From: Pseudomonas sp. QS1027
Lineage (GTDB): Bacteria > Pseudomonadota > Gammaproteobacteria > Pseudomonadales > Pseudomonadaceae
Assembly (NCBI RefSeq): GCF_002814235.1
Contig: NZ_PHSU01000008.1
Span: forward strand, 224,040-288,039
Direction: 5' to 3'
DNA: 64,000 bases
The translations under genes were made by a program, and so were the position numbers. Positions 26,899-36,040 of the stretch are shown here, piece by piece. Within the stretch, counting starts at the first letter, position 1. Every line of letters begins with the position of its first letter. The notes under the pieces are model-generated. The model ran no database searches. It was not told the DNA's origin and was given only the letters and a program-made list of their open reading frames with translations.

Positions 26899-27534
26899 TT
26901 ATTCCAGCGTCACGTTGGGGTCGACGTTCATCACGCCGCGGTTGATCTGGCCCAGGCGCTGCATCAGGTCCGCCGGCCGAAAGCCGACGGACGCTGACAT
27001 CCGGCGTATGTAGAGGCCCAGATGGTTCGGTGAAATATGCTCGGGGCAGGCGATGGTGCACAGGTTGCACATGATGCATTCGTCGAATACCTGGCTCGCC
27101 GACAGATCCCCGACGGCGGCCAGGTTGACGCCTTTCTGTACGTCCAGGCCCTTGGGGCAGGCGCGGTCGCAACCGCCGCAGTGCCGGCAATGACTGGCTT
27201 CGGGAAAGGTGGCGGTAATGCGCTCCGAGATGTTCCAGGTGTCGTCCCAGTCGTGGAGGTTGTAGGTGTGGTGGCGGTTCATGGGCAGATGGTCGAGGAA
27301 GCTGATCTGCAAACCCTGCTCGACCCGGGTTTCGCAGGCCAGGGCGGTGCTGACCTCACGTTCGCCGGCACGCCGGACCAGCACCCGGCACGAACCACAG
27401 ACGCCTTGGCCCATGCAGCCGACAGCGTCGATAAGCGGTTGTCCCGAGTCGATAACGGCTTCCAGGACCGAACGCAGGGCGCTGGTTTCGATCAGTGCTC
27501 CATTGATGGTGACCTGAACCGGGGATGTTGGCAT
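26899..27534 (-). CDS. Iron-sulfur subunit, SDH/FRD-like (2Fe-2S plus two CxxCxxCxxxCP)
   Basis: 211 residues, shorter than SdhB (about 235). [2Fe-2S] ligands are Cys-40, 46, 49 and 67. Two ferredoxin motifs follow: Cys-116/119/122/126 and Cys-153/156/159/163. SdhB normally has a [3Fe-4S] site at the quinone; here both motifs look like full [4Fe-4S] sites, and no quinone-binding partner is encoded. First gene of the set, with AGGAG before the ATG; 10 bp separate it from the flavoprotein gene. It probably wires the NuoF-like FMN to the FAD. Confidence 0.87.
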   Translation of the reverse strand: MPTSPVQVTINGALIETSALRSVLEAVIDSGQPLIDAVGCMGQGVCGSCRVLVRRAGEREVSTALACETRVEQGLQISFLDHLPMNRHHTYNLHDWDDTWNISERITATFPEASHCRHCGGCDRACPKGLDVQKGVNLAAVGDLSASQVFDECIMCNLCTIACPEHISPNHLGLYIRRMSASVGFRPADLMQRLGQINRGVMNVDPNVTLE

Positions 27535-27654
27535 AAAAACTCCTGAATGCCCCGCAAACGACTGGGGCTCAAGAGCAGCCTAAAACATCCCGGCCGGAGG
27601 GAAACTGATGCGGCTCAATAAAACCGAGCACGCCCCTGTCGATCGGATTCAGCA

Positions 27655-27680
27655 GGGCGGGAGGGGGACTCCCTCGCGAG
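27655..27680. repeat. REP-like palindrome
   Basis: Reading on the minus strand, GCGAGGGAGT and CTCCCGC are the arms of the Pseudomonas REP consensus, with a changed loop. Confidence 0.5.
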
Positions 27681-27756
27681 GCAAATTGCTACTACACTGC
27701 CTTTTGGCCACGGCGTTCTCATGGTCATCCCCCGCAGTGATTTCAAGGAGTGAATC

Positions 27757-27843
27757 ATGTCTTCCAGCTCAAATCTCACGTGCAATTTCACCGTTTCCAG
27801 CAGCTTCAACATCGTCGAGAGACTGCTGCAGGAGCGCCCATGA
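27757..27843 (+). CDS. Possible 28-aa leader or small ORF
   Basis: ATG at 27757 with AAGGAG 6 bases upstream, the best ribosome site in this stretch. It ends in TGA whose last base is the first base of an ATG of the next frame (TGATG). The peptide has a Ser/Asn-rich start and ends IVERLLQERP. It could couple translation of the next gene, or the next gene's frame may run through it; no family is known. Confidence 0.4.
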   Translation: MSSSSNLTCNFTVSSSFNIVERLLQERP

Positions 27844-28277
27844 TGACCCACTACACGTTCTCGGTCGGCCTGTTCGAAGCGAATGCCGGATCCGGTGGGC
27901 TGCAAGTCTGGCAAAGCGGTACCCTGACGCTGGACACTTCATCTCCCGCTTCACTCAACGGCGTGCTGACACTTCAGGGGTTTTACCCGGAACCCATCCC
28001 GTTCGTTGGAACCAGCGCGCCCGTGCAGGAGCAAGCTGGCATTACCGTGACAGCCTCGGGTAAAACCGACGAGGCGCAGATCGACCTTACCCTGACCTAC
28101 AACTTCGATGGCTTCCTCTACAGCGGCAGCTACATCGGTGGACTGGTGAGTATTCTCGACACCCAGGCCGAGGAGACGTACCTGTATGTTCTCCAGGGAC
28201 TGTCCCCTCAAGGCCCATTCGGTGCAAAAGATCGCTCCGCCTCGGCTGTAGACAAACGAATGTCACGGGCGCGTTGA
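27840..28277 (+). CDS. Hypothetical beta-rich protein
   Basis: 145 residues from the first of two adjacent ATGs (27840, 27843); the frame is open back to a GTG at 27750. The N-terminal 110 residues alternate hydrophobic and polar residues (YTFSVGLFEANAG, LTLTYNFDGFLYSGSYIGG) as in small beta-barrel proteins. The last 25 residues are polar and less ordered. Function not recognised. Confidence 0.5.
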   Translation: MMTHYTFSVGLFEANAGSGGLQVWQSGTLTLDTSSPASLNGVLTLQGFYPEPIPFVGTSAPVQEQAGITVTASGKTDEAQIDLTLTYNFDGFLYSGSYIGGLVSILDTQAEETYLYVLQGLSPQGPFGAKDRSASAVDKRMSRAR

Positions 28278-28411
28278 GGGCTCTGCCACAACACTGTTGG
28301 ATGATCGATTGAGGGTGAAGAGCACCCTGGGGTGCCCTTCCTGTCAATCGCCTCATCCGTGAGTATGTTCGAATGGGTCGAGCCCGCAGTCTGGCTGAAA
28401 AGGAAAAAACC

Positions 28412-28810
28412 ATGATCACGTTGATTTCCCGTTGGGAACTGCTGGATGGCTGCCCGACACACTTGAAGGACGAGTTGGACAGCTTGGCTAACAAAGTCAA
28501 GGCGATGGAACCTGACACCTTGATGTACCTGGTTCATCTGCAGGCACCTGGGCCACTCGACGCCAGTAACAACCCGGTCGAACCGCCGCCGCCGCTGATT
28601 CCACTGGCGGGACAGAATGAAGTCATCTTCCTGGAAATCTACAAGGACGACGTCGCATTCAGCCGCCACGTCAATGGCCCAATTTTCCAGGCTTTCCTGA
28701 AGGGGTACAGCCAGTACTTCAAGCCGGACCCCGAAAGACCGGGTTGGCCGGTCACCAACAATACGGTCCTTAGCCGTGTTTCCGGCTTTATCCGCACCAC
28801 CGCCGACTAA
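28412..28810 (+). CDS. Antibiotic biosynthesis monooxygenase (ABM)-like protein
   Basis: 132 residues from ATG at 28412 with AAGGAA upstream. A dimeric alpha-beta barrel pattern is seen: MITLISRWELLDG, LMYLVHLQAP, NEVIFLEIYKDDVAFSRHVNG and FLKGYSQYF, as in ABM and quinol monooxygenase proteins. These short enzymes oxidise quinols without cofactor or remove reactive carbonyls, but a proline-rich insert (residues near 60) is unusual. Assignment rests on fold pattern. Confidence 0.6.
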   Translation: MITLISRWELLDGCPTHLKDELDSLANKVKAMEPDTLMYLVHLQAPGPLDASNNPVEPPPPLIPLAGQNEVIFLEIYKDDVAFSRHVNGPIFQAFLKGYSQYFKPDPERPGWPVTNNTVLSRVSGFIRTTAD

Positions 28811-28823
28811 GCCGGCCTGGCGA

Positions 28824-30311
28824 TCATCGTACGTTGCCAGGATCGAGTGCTTCGCGGCGATGGGGCTTTTTGATTTCCCCTGGTTTTACGGTGAACCACC
28901 AGACAAATCCGGCGATGAGCGATACTGCGGCTGCCGTCCATAACACGGCATGCATGCCGGCCTCGAACGATTGAAGCGCGGCGATCAACGTGCCGAAGAG
29001 AGCGACGCCCAGTGCAGCTCCCGTTTGTCGAGCTGAATTGAGTACAGCGGCTGCTACGCCAGCCCGATGTTTCTCGACGGTGCCCAAGGCCGGGGCCGTT
29101 GCTGCCGGTGAAACGAAGCCAGAAGCGAGGCCGATCGCCAGCATCGGCCCGAGAGCGAGCCCGTACGGTGACGTCGGGCCGGCTGACAGCATGCCGAGCG
29201 CACCCGCGGCGTACAAACCGAAAGCCGCACACATGGACCCGCGCATGCCGCAAATCTTCACTATGCGATTGGAGATGATGCTTCCGATGGCAACCATCGC
29301 CGTCATCGGCAGGAAGGCGAAGCCTGCCCACAGGGGCAAATAGCCCCGTGCCTGCTGATAGTAGAGGCTGACGACAAAGAGAAGGCCGTAGAACACGAAG
29401 GCCGAAGCCATGGAAACGCAGGTCGATCCGACGAAGATGCCGTTCTTGAAGAACGATAGCGGCAGCATGGGGTGGGCACTTCGCGCTTCGACTACGAGGA
29501 AGGTCACCCCGCTCGCAACGGTGATGGCGATACCGGCCATGATGAGCGGGGAGCCCCAGCCAAGCGTCCGGCCTTCGATAAGCACACTGATCAGCGCACC
29601 CAGCGCGACGATAGCAGTCAATTGTCCAACGGGGTCGAAACGGTGGCCTCGCGATGATTTGTCATCACGTGCGATCCGCCACGTCATCCATATGCCGGCC
29701 AACCCGATCGGTACGTTCACAAAGAAGATGCTGCGCCAATCGAGCAGGTGAATCAGCACGCCGCCGACCAAAGGGCCGGCCGCCATGGCGACCCCGCCGC
29801 AACCGACCCACACGCCGATCGCGCGCGCCCGTTGTTCCGGGTCGGGGCAACTATGATTGATGAGTTTCAGGGAGCAGGGCACCAGCATGGCCGCGCCCAC
29901 TCCCTGCAAGACACGGAAGGCGATCAGACTTGGCAAGTCGCCTGCCATGCCGCACGCCGCCGAGGCGAACGTGAACACCGCCAAACCGCCGAGATAGAGA
30001 TTCCGCGCCCCCCAGCGGTCGCCCAGCGTGCCGCCCGTCAGGAGCAGGCAGGCGAACGCCAGGGTATAGGCGTTCATCACCCATTGCAGCCCCCCGATGT
30101 CCGTCCCCAGCGACACGGAAATACGCTCCAGCGCGACATTGATGATCGAGGTGTCCAGGAGGACGACCACGTAGCTGACGCTGGTTGCCGCCAGGACCCG
30201 ACGTTGCATGACGTTGCTGCGCTCGTGAAGGCCATCGAGATCGCGGCCCGGGATCGTCTCGTGCCACCGTCCATTGCCATGGTCGATTTCGGCATCGGTG
30301 TTTTCGGTCAT
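28824..30311 (-). CDS. MFS multidrug efflux pump (EmrB/QacA, 14-helix type)
   Basis: 495 residues with about 14 membrane helices. LLDTSIINVALERIS in helix 1, GDRWGARNLYL (motif A) and GVGAAMLVPCSLKLI are DHA2-family marks; proton-driven drug efflux is the known role of the family. GGGAG precedes the ATG. It is divergent from an ArsR-type regulator, and a perfect palindrome lies between the two genes. Confidence 0.9.
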   Translation of the reverse strand: MTENTDAEIDHGNGRWHETIPGRDLDGLHERSNVMQRRVLAATSVSYVVVLLDTSIINVALERISVSLGTDIGGLQWVMNAYTLAFACLLLTGGTLGDRWGARNLYLGGLAVFTFASAACGMAGDLPSLIAFRVLQGVGAAMLVPCSLKLINHSCPDPEQRARAIGVWVGCGGVAMAAGPLVGGVLIHLLDWRSIFFVNVPIGLAGIWMTWRIARDDKSSRGHRFDPVGQLTAIVALGALISVLIEGRTLGWGSPLIMAGIAITVASGVTFLVVEARSAHPMLPLSFFKNGIFVGSTCVSMASAFVFYGLLFVVSLYYQQARGYLPLWAGFAFLPMTAMVAIGSIISNRIVKICGMRGSMCAAFGLYAAGALGMLSAGPTSPYGLALGPMLAIGLASGFVSPAATAPALGTVEKHRAGVAAAVLNSARQTGAALGVALFGTLIAALQSFEAGMHAVLWTAAAVSLIAGFVWWFTVKPGEIKKPHRREALDPGNVR

Positions 30312-30366
30312 CGTCGGCTCCCATCGTGAGTTTTCCGACCCTCACTCTATCGTCAGCTTGCGGCCT

Positions 30367-30392
30367 TATGCTTCGACAGTGATCGAAGCATA
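30367..30392. promoter_or_regulatory. Operator palindrome of the ArsR-type regulator
   Basis: TATGCTTCGA and TCGAAGCATA form a perfect 10-bp inverted repeat around 6 bases. It lies 55 bp from the efflux pump start and 50 bp from the regulator start, so a repressor bound here would block both promoters. Confidence 0.75.
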
Positions 30393-30442
30393 TGAACAAT
30401 TTCTCATGCTATGGTGGCTGGGTTCCCCTTGGAGATCGAGGC

Positions 30443-31153
30443 ATGGGTCCGCTACCGAATATCGCTTGCGCCGCTTTCCTGATCGCCGATCCGGCGCGCG
30501 CTGCCATCCTCATGAGCTTGCTCGACGGACGTGCGCGGCCCGCCGGGGAACTGGCATTTGTGGCCGGTGTGACCGCACAAACGGCGAGCTCGCACTTGGG
30601 CAAACTCTTGGCTGGAGGCCTTCTCGTGGTCGAAGCGCAAGGACGACACCGTTACTATCGTCTGGCCGGCTCTCACGTAGCCCTGGCAATAGAAACGCTC
30701 GCCGCCATCAGTCCAGTGGAGATGGGGCGCCGAAAGCCGCCCAGCCGCGAGGCCCAGAGCCTTCAGTTCGCTCGCTGTTGCTACGACCATTTGGCCGGCC
30801 GTATCGGCGTGGCCGTGACGAACGCCCTGCAAGAGCGGGGCTTTCTCATCGCCGTTGCGCAAAAGCAGTTCGACGTCACGCCAGCTGGCGTCGAATGGTT
30901 TGGCGGCATGGGATTGGATGTTGCACAGCTCAATCCTGGTCGGCGCGGCCTTGCTCGCCAATGCCTCGACTGGACAGAGCGCGAACATCATCTTGCTGGC
31001 CCTCTCGGGGCTCAACTCATGAACCTTCTCTGTGCCAATGATTGGCTACGGCGCTCAAAATCGTCTCGCGCTATTCAGATCACGCCCAAAGGCTGGGCGG
31101 GGCTGAAGGCGCAGCTGGATATTGATGAGAAATCGATCGCGCGCGTTGCCTAG
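30443..31153 (+). CDS. ArsR-type winged-helix regulator
   Basis: 236 residues from ATG at 30443 with GGAG upstream; the frame is open back to 30392. The N-terminal winged helix reads DPARAAILMSLLDGRARPAGELA, VTAQTASSHLGKLLAGGLLVVEAQGRHRYYRL. The C-terminal half (FDVTPAGVEWFGGMGLDV, QITPKGWAGL) is that of the long ArsR group with a duplicated wing-like segment. No metal-binding cysteine motif (CxC) is seen in the recognition helix, so it more likely senses an organic compound. Likely repressor of the divergent pump. Confidence 0.87.
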   Translation: MGPLPNIACAAFLIADPARAAILMSLLDGRARPAGELAFVAGVTAQTASSHLGKLLAGGLLVVEAQGRHRYYRLAGSHVALAIETLAAISPVEMGRRKPPSREAQSLQFARCCYDHLAGRIGVAVTNALQERGFLIAVAQKQFDVTPAGVEWFGGMGLDVAQLNPGRRGLARQCLDWTEREHHLAGPLGAQLMNLLCANDWLRRSKSSRAIQITPKGWAGLKAQLDIDEKSIARVA

Positions 31154-31177
31154 ACCAAAACGGGCGCATAGGCGAAA

Positions 31178-31217
31178 AGGGGACGTATTCACTTAGAGCA
31201 AATACGTCCCCCTTTTT
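31178..31217. terminator. Strong hairpin with T-run (MITE/terminator-like)
   Basis: AGGGGACGTATT pairs with AATACGTCCCCCT and is followed by TTTTT; the left side has AAAA, so it works in both directions. It separates the regulator from the convergent lipoprotein gene. Such GGGGACGTAT inverted repeats also occur as REP-transposase-type elements. Confidence 0.75.
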
Positions 31218-31245
31218 GCGCAATCAACCCAAAGCGCTTACCCAA

Positions 31246-31950
31246 TCACTTCGCGGCCGTCTCCTTCTGCGGGCCACCGCTGCCATACAACGCCAGATGA
31301 TTGGCAATGCACATATCCATCGCCTCCACCAGGAACAGGTGCGGCTTGGAGGCCACGGGCGGAACCAGGCAGCGAGTGGTCACCCGTTGCCCAAGCATTT
31401 CCGTATCGATATAGATGAGATTCACCGGCGACTTTTTCGGATTTTCCTCTGCACTGAAATACGCACGGGTGTATTCCTCATCGCCCGCGGTTTTTTCCAG
31501 CAGCGTGCTGTCGATGCGAGTGGTCAGCACGTCTCCAGCCGGGAACTCCTTATCCGCCATGAGCGCAACACCGATCGGGCCGGTGAACCCGGCCAGCAGC
31601 GCGTTCTTGCGCAGTTGCGACTGCAGGTTGGCGTAGGTCACAAAGTGCAGCACCTTGATCGTCGGTTGGCTGCTCAACTGCGGAAACTTCTCATAGGCAC
31701 GGTGGGCCAGCAAGCGCACGCCTGTTGGTTTGGTCGAGCCGTCCGCCATACGATAAATGGCATAGGCATCGCTGGTGATCAGAAGGCTGAAGATTTCTTT
31801 TTCACCCTCGCTATGTGGGCGCAAATCCTGGACAGTGATTTTGTCGGACTGCTCGAGTCCCGGAAAGACCGGCGGGGGCAACGAAGGCTGGCTGGCGCAA
31901 CCGGCAATGGCGAGCGCGCAGGTTACGAGCAGGGTTTTCAACGCGTGCAT
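31246..31950 (-). CDS. Predicted outer-membrane lipoprotein
   Basis: 234 residues. Signal peptide with lipobox LAIAGC (Cys-18), followed by a Pro-rich linker. SDKITVQDLRP and SDAYAIYRMADGSTKPTGVRLLAHRAYEKFP are conserved-looking parts, but I do not recognise a named family. AGGA precedes the ATG. Stands alone between two hairpin or promoter regions. Confidence 0.75.
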   Translation of the reverse strand: MHALKTLLVTCALAIAGCASQPSLPPPVFPGLEQSDKITVQDLRPHSEGEKEIFSLLITSDAYAIYRMADGSTKPTGVRLLAHRAYEKFPQLSSQPTIKVLHFVTYANLQSQLRKNALLAGFTGPIGVALMADKEFPAGDVLTTRIDSTLLEKTAGDEEYTRAYFSAEENPKKSPVNLIYIDTEMLGQRVTTRCLVPPVASKPHLFLVEAMDMCIANHLALYGSGGPQKETAAK

Positions 31951-32252
31951 AAGACGTCCTGTTGTCTGTTATCAGGGGAAATGGAAGAGCGTTGGAGGGA
32001 CTTCGGATGTGTTGCAGGGGGGATGAACCACCCCGGGTAGAGCGCTATTGGTCGATTTGGGAACGCTCTGCCGGACGGCCATTCTCATCACGAGCCAATA
32101 GAGGCAGTATGCCACTAATCTGGCGGCGCTTCAGCCACAGTTGGCACCCAAGCGAATAAACGTTTGAAAAAAACGCTATAGGCTTTACTTGGGAGGCACA
32201 TTGCTAGTAATCAGTCTGTGAGTGTCTTCAATTCTGGGCTCAGGGAGCGCTG

Positions 32253-35147
32253 ATGAGTGTTCGTCCATTGACCGACTCCCCGCTGCAATCGAACGATTGC
32301 GATGTTGTCGCCTCTCAACTTCAAGGGACCCCGAGTACGGTTGGCATGGCCTGCGTTGGCAACGAGGACAGGATCGAGCACTTGCTGGACTCAGCGCGCA
32401 GCTGGGCCCATACCCGCGCCTGGGTGGTTTACCGCGCCGGCGAACAAATGCACCGGGTCGGGCAGGGCGATCCGTCGCTGGAGTGGCCCTCAAGCATTGC
32501 CAATGAAGCCTTTGAAGCCTTTTGCCTGACCCGCCAGTTGCACCGCTGGCCGACCGGCCGAGGCGAAAGCGTGCTGGGTTGGCTGCTCGCGCCCGCCGAG
32601 GATGCCGCGGAACCGGCGCTCGCCGAGTTTGCCCGGCGCCTGGGCATTGAGGTACAGACCAATACCCTGGCCCGTGCGCAGATCACTCAGCGTGTGTTGT
32701 ATGAGATTACCTACCTGGCCAGTTCGACCCGCGACCGCTCGGTGTTTCTGGTGGGGGTGCACCAGTTGCTGGCCAGCCTGATCGACGCCGAGAACTTCTA
32801 CCTCGCGCTGTATGACCCGCCCAGTGGCAAGATCGACTACCCGTACTACGTCGACATTATCGACGTGGATGCCCTGGAGGCCGAGAACTACGAATACCTT
32901 GACCCTGCGCACCTGTCCTTGACCGGCCAGGTGTTGACCACCGGCCAGCCGCTGCTGATCGACTCCGCCGGCATTCTCGCGGCACAGGCCGGGGGCCGTT
33001 TCCACTGTGTGGGTGAGCGTCCCGAGTTCTGGATGGGCGCTCCGCTGAAAAATGCCTCGGATGAGGTGTTTGGCATGCTGGCGATGCAGGTCTACGACGT
33101 TGCCCGTATCTACAGCGCCGAAGACCGTGCGCTGTTTCTGGTGGTGGCCCGCCACGTGGCCATGGCGTTGGATCGGATCCTGCACCGGGCGGACCTGGAA
33201 GAGACGGTGATGCGCCGTACCCAGGAGCTGTCGGCGCTCAACGAGGCCTTGAGGCAGGAGGTGGTCGACCGGGAGCGCGCCGAACATCTGCAGAGCGCAT
33301 TGTTCCAGATTGCCGAACTGTCGAGCCGGCCTGGCGACATGGCCGAGTTGTTTCAAACCCTGCATGGCATCGTCGGCGAACTGCTGTTCGCGCAGAACTT
33401 CTACATTGCGCTGTTCGACGACGCGACCGGCGAAGTGACCTTTCCGTACTATGTCGATGAGCGACTGACCACCCGCCCGGGGGCACGGCGTGGGCGTCGG
33501 GGCTTGACCGAGTACGTTATCCGCCAGCGCCGACCTTGCCTGATCGACGCCGGTGAGTCCGAGCGATTGTCGGTGAGCGGCGAAACCGAAAGGGCCCATG
33601 AGTCTGTCCGGGCCTATTCCTGGCTGGGCATTCCATTGTTCGACGGCGAGGTGGTGCGGGGCGTGCTGGCCGTACAAAGTTATACCTCGCAGGTGCGCTA
33701 CACCCTGCGTGACCAGGAACTGCTGACCTTCGTGTCGCGGCACATCGACACCGCGCTGTCGCGCCGCACGGCCGCCGAAGCCATCCACGCCGCCAACCTC
33801 ATGCTGGAAGCCCGGGTGCAGAACCGCACCCGCGAACTCGATCATGCCAATGCCAAGCTGCAACACGAAAACTCCCACGATGCGCTGACCGGGCTGGCGA
33901 ACCGTACCTACCTGCAACAGCGCCTCAACCAGGCCTGGTCGCAGTTCGATAGCGAAGGCGGGCACCTGGCGGTGATGTTCATCGACCTTGACCGTTTCAA
34001 GATGGTCAATGACAGCCTCGGCCATCATTTTGGCGACCTGTTGCTGATGCAGGCCGCCGACCGCTTGCGCGGTTGCCTGCGCGACACCGACATGCTGGCG
34101 CGCCTGGGCGGCGATGAGTTTTCGGTGCTCGCGCCCGAGGCGCCGCTGGACGTGGTGATCGACATCGCCGAACGGATCCTGGTGGCGTTTGACCTGCCGT
34201 TTTTCATCAATGGCCATGAAGTCTTTTCGTCCTGCAGTATCGGTATTGTCAGCGCCGACAGTCAGTTCCATCAGGAGCCGGCCGACCTGCTGCGCGATGC
34301 CGATGCGGCGATGTACCGGGTCAAGAGCGCCGGGCGCGACAGCTACGCGGTGTTCAACCAGGAAGTGCGCCGCGAAGTCTCGGATCAGGTTGAGCGTGAA
34401 GGGGCCTTGCGCAATGCCCTCAAGCGCACCGACGAACTGCTGCCGTATTTCCAGCCGATTGTCAGCGTCGAAAGCGGCGAATTGATGGCCCTTGAAGCGC
34501 TGGTCCGCTGGCATCAGCCGGGCGGCCGGGTGGTCGCGCCGGGCGAGTTCCTGCCGGACTTCGAGGGATTGCGCCTGATCGGTCGACTGGACCTGTACAT
34601 GCTGACCAGCATTGCCGTGATCCTCGCCCAACCCCAGCACGCCAACTGGCCGCCGGTGCACGTCAACTGCTCCAGCTACAGCATGACGCGCCCGGACTTC
34701 GCCAGCGATGTGCTTGCGCTACTGGCGCGGCACCAGGTCTCGCCGTCACGGATCTGCCTGGAGCTGACCGAAGGTGCCCTGGTGGCTGAACCGGCGATGG
34801 CTCAACGCACCATGCAGCAACTGGCCGACAACGGCATGTCGGTGGTGCTCGATGATTTCGGCGCGGGCTTTTCATCCCTGAGCTACGTGCATCAATACCG
34901 TTTCAGCGGCTTGAAGATCGACAAGTCGTTTATCCTCGAGCTGACCAGCAGTGCCCGCAGTCGTGCGATTGTCCGGGCGATTGTGCGGATGGCCGAATCC
35001 CTGGACCTGAGTGTGGTGGCCGAAGGGGTCGAGGACGCCGCGACGCTCGAATTGCTGCGGGAAATGGGCGCGGGGCAGGCCCAGGGTTATTATTTTGCCA
35101 AGCCCATGGGCTTGGAGGCGTTCATGAACACGCCCGCTGCACGCTAG
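32253..35147 (+). CDS. GAF-GAF-GGDEF-EAL cyclic-di-GMP protein
   Basis: 964 residues, cytoplasmic. A 140-residue N-terminal region of unknown fold, two GAF domains (about 160-310 and 355-500, both with NFYxALxD), joined by a coiled coil. Then a GGDEF domain (motif intact at 619-623; MFIDLDRFKMVNDSLG) and an EAL domain (EALVRW near 748, DDFGAGFSSLSY, AEGVED). Both enzyme sites look complete, so it could make or break cyclic-di-GMP depending on GAF signals. Convergent with the LysR gene; their ends overlap by four bases. Confidence 0.92.
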   Translation: MSVRPLTDSPLQSNDCDVVASQLQGTPSTVGMACVGNEDRIEHLLDSARSWAHTRAWVVYRAGEQMHRVGQGDPSLEWPSSIANEAFEAFCLTRQLHRWPTGRGESVLGWLLAPAEDAAEPALAEFARRLGIEVQTNTLARAQITQRVLYEITYLASSTRDRSVFLVGVHQLLASLIDAENFYLALYDPPSGKIDYPYYVDIIDVDALEAENYEYLDPAHLSLTGQVLTTGQPLLIDSAGILAAQAGGRFHCVGERPEFWMGAPLKNASDEVFGMLAMQVYDVARIYSAEDRALFLVVARHVAMALDRILHRADLEETVMRRTQELSALNEALRQEVVDRERAEHLQSALFQIAELSSRPGDMAELFQTLHGIVGELLFAQNFYIALFDDATGEVTFPYYVDERLTTRPGARRGRRGLTEYVIRQRRPCLIDAGESERLSVSGETERAHESVRAYSWLGIPLFDGEVVRGVLAVQSYTSQVRYTLRDQELLTFVSRHIDTALSRRTAAEAIHAANLMLEARVQNRTRELDHANAKLQHENSHDALTGLANRTYLQQRLNQAWSQFDSEGGHLAVMFIDLDRFKMVNDSLGHHFGDLLLMQAADRLRGCLRDTDMLARLGGDEFSVLAPEAPLDVVIDIAERILVAFDLPFFINGHEVFSSCSIGIVSADSQFHQEPADLLRDADAAMYRVKSAGRDSYAVFNQEVRREVSDQVEREGALRNALKRTDELLPYFQPIVSVESGELMALEALVRWHQPGGRVVAPGEFLPDFEGLRLIGRLDLYMLTSIAVILAQPQHANWPPVHVNCSSYSMTRPDFASDVLALLARHQVSPSRICLELTEGALVAEPAMAQRTMQQLADNGMSVVLDDFGAGFSSLSYVHQYRFSGLKIDKSFILELTSSARSRAIVRAIVRMAESLDLSVVAEGVEDAATLELLREMGAGQAQGYYFAKPMGLEAFMNTPAAR

Positions 35148-36040
35148 ATCGAGCTCTTGGTGGCATACAGTTTCTTGGCTTCGGCAAAACACTTTTCAGC
35201 GATGGCCGAGCGCGGTTCGGTTTTACGCATCACCAGGCCCAGAGGCGCAAGGACGCTGGCATCCGGCAGGTTGATAAAGGCCAGGTTCTCGATCGGATTC
35301 TCCAGGCCACTGTCCAGCGGCATGATCGAACAACAAAAACCTTCGTGGATCGCCTGGAACAACTGATACGTCGAATCGCTTTCGAGTATTGGCTGTGGGT
35401 CGAGGCCGCGGCTGCGGAAACTCAGGTCAATGGATTTTCGATAGTGCATGCCATTGCTGATCATCCCCAGGGGCAGCTCGGCGGCGTCTTCCCAACTCAT
35501 TTCCGTGCCTTCGAAATGGAAATGGCGCGTGTCGTAAAGTAGGCCGACGCGGGTCTCGCCCAGTTCGAAAAACTCCAGGTAATTGGGGTTTACGTGGTCG
35601 AGATAACACACGCCCAGGTCCAGTTGATTGGTGCCCAGCGCTTCGATGATCTGGTCCGAACTCATGGAGGACAAACTGAACTTGAGCTCCGGGAAGGTCT
35701 GGGACAGACCCTGGATGTAGCTGATCGGACTGAAGCCGCTGAGCGGCACCAGGCCCAGGCGCAAGTTGCCGACCAACTGACCGCGACAGGCGGCCGCTTC
35801 GGCGAACAACCCGTCATGGGCGGCGAGCAAGGTTTTGGCCCAGGCCAGCACGCGTTCGCCGGCCTGGGTGAACCCTTCGAAGCGCTGGCCCCGGGTGACC
35901 AGTTCCAGGCCCAGTTCATCCTCAAGATTGCGCAAACGCATGGACAGCGTCGGCTGGGTAATGTGGCAGCGCGCGGCAGCCTGCCCGAAGTGTCGAGTCT
36001 GCTCCAGCGCGATCAGGAATTTGAGTTGCTTGATGTCCAC
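35144..36040 (-). CDS. LysR-family regulator beside molybdenum cofactor genes
   Basis: 298 residues; MDIKQLKFLIALEQTRHFGQAA and HITQPTLSMRLRNLEDELG form the DNA-binding domain. GTG start. Divergent from moaB-moeA across 352 bp. A 24-bp element in this gap recurs twice between moaA and the FdhF-type gene, so this LysR is a candidate regulator of the whole molybdenum block. Its ligand is unknown. Confidence 0.88.
   Translation of the reverse strand: MDIKQLKFLIALEQTRHFGQAAARCHITQPTLSMRLRNLEDELGLELVTRGQRFEGFTQAGERVLAWAKTLLAAHDGLFAEAAACRGQLVGNLRLGLVPLSGFSPISYIQGLSQTFPELKFSLSSMSSDQIIEALGTNQLDLGVCYLDHVNPNYLEFFELGETRVGLLYDTRHFHFEGTEMSWEDAAELPLGMISNGMHYRKSIDLSFRSRGLDPQPILESDSTYQLFQAIHEGFCCSIMPLDSGLENPIENLAFINLPDASVLAPLGLVMRKTEPRSAIAEKCFAEAKKLYATKSSI

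Noticed and set aside
28322..28335. GCACCC/GGGTGC palindrome
   Set aside because: Short stem with a 2-base loop and no T-run; too weak to call a terminator or operator.
32490..34661. Minus-strand open frame of 723 codons opposite the GGDEF-EAL gene
   Set aside because: Shadow of the real gene; His/Gln/Val/Gly-rich composition typical of antisense frames.
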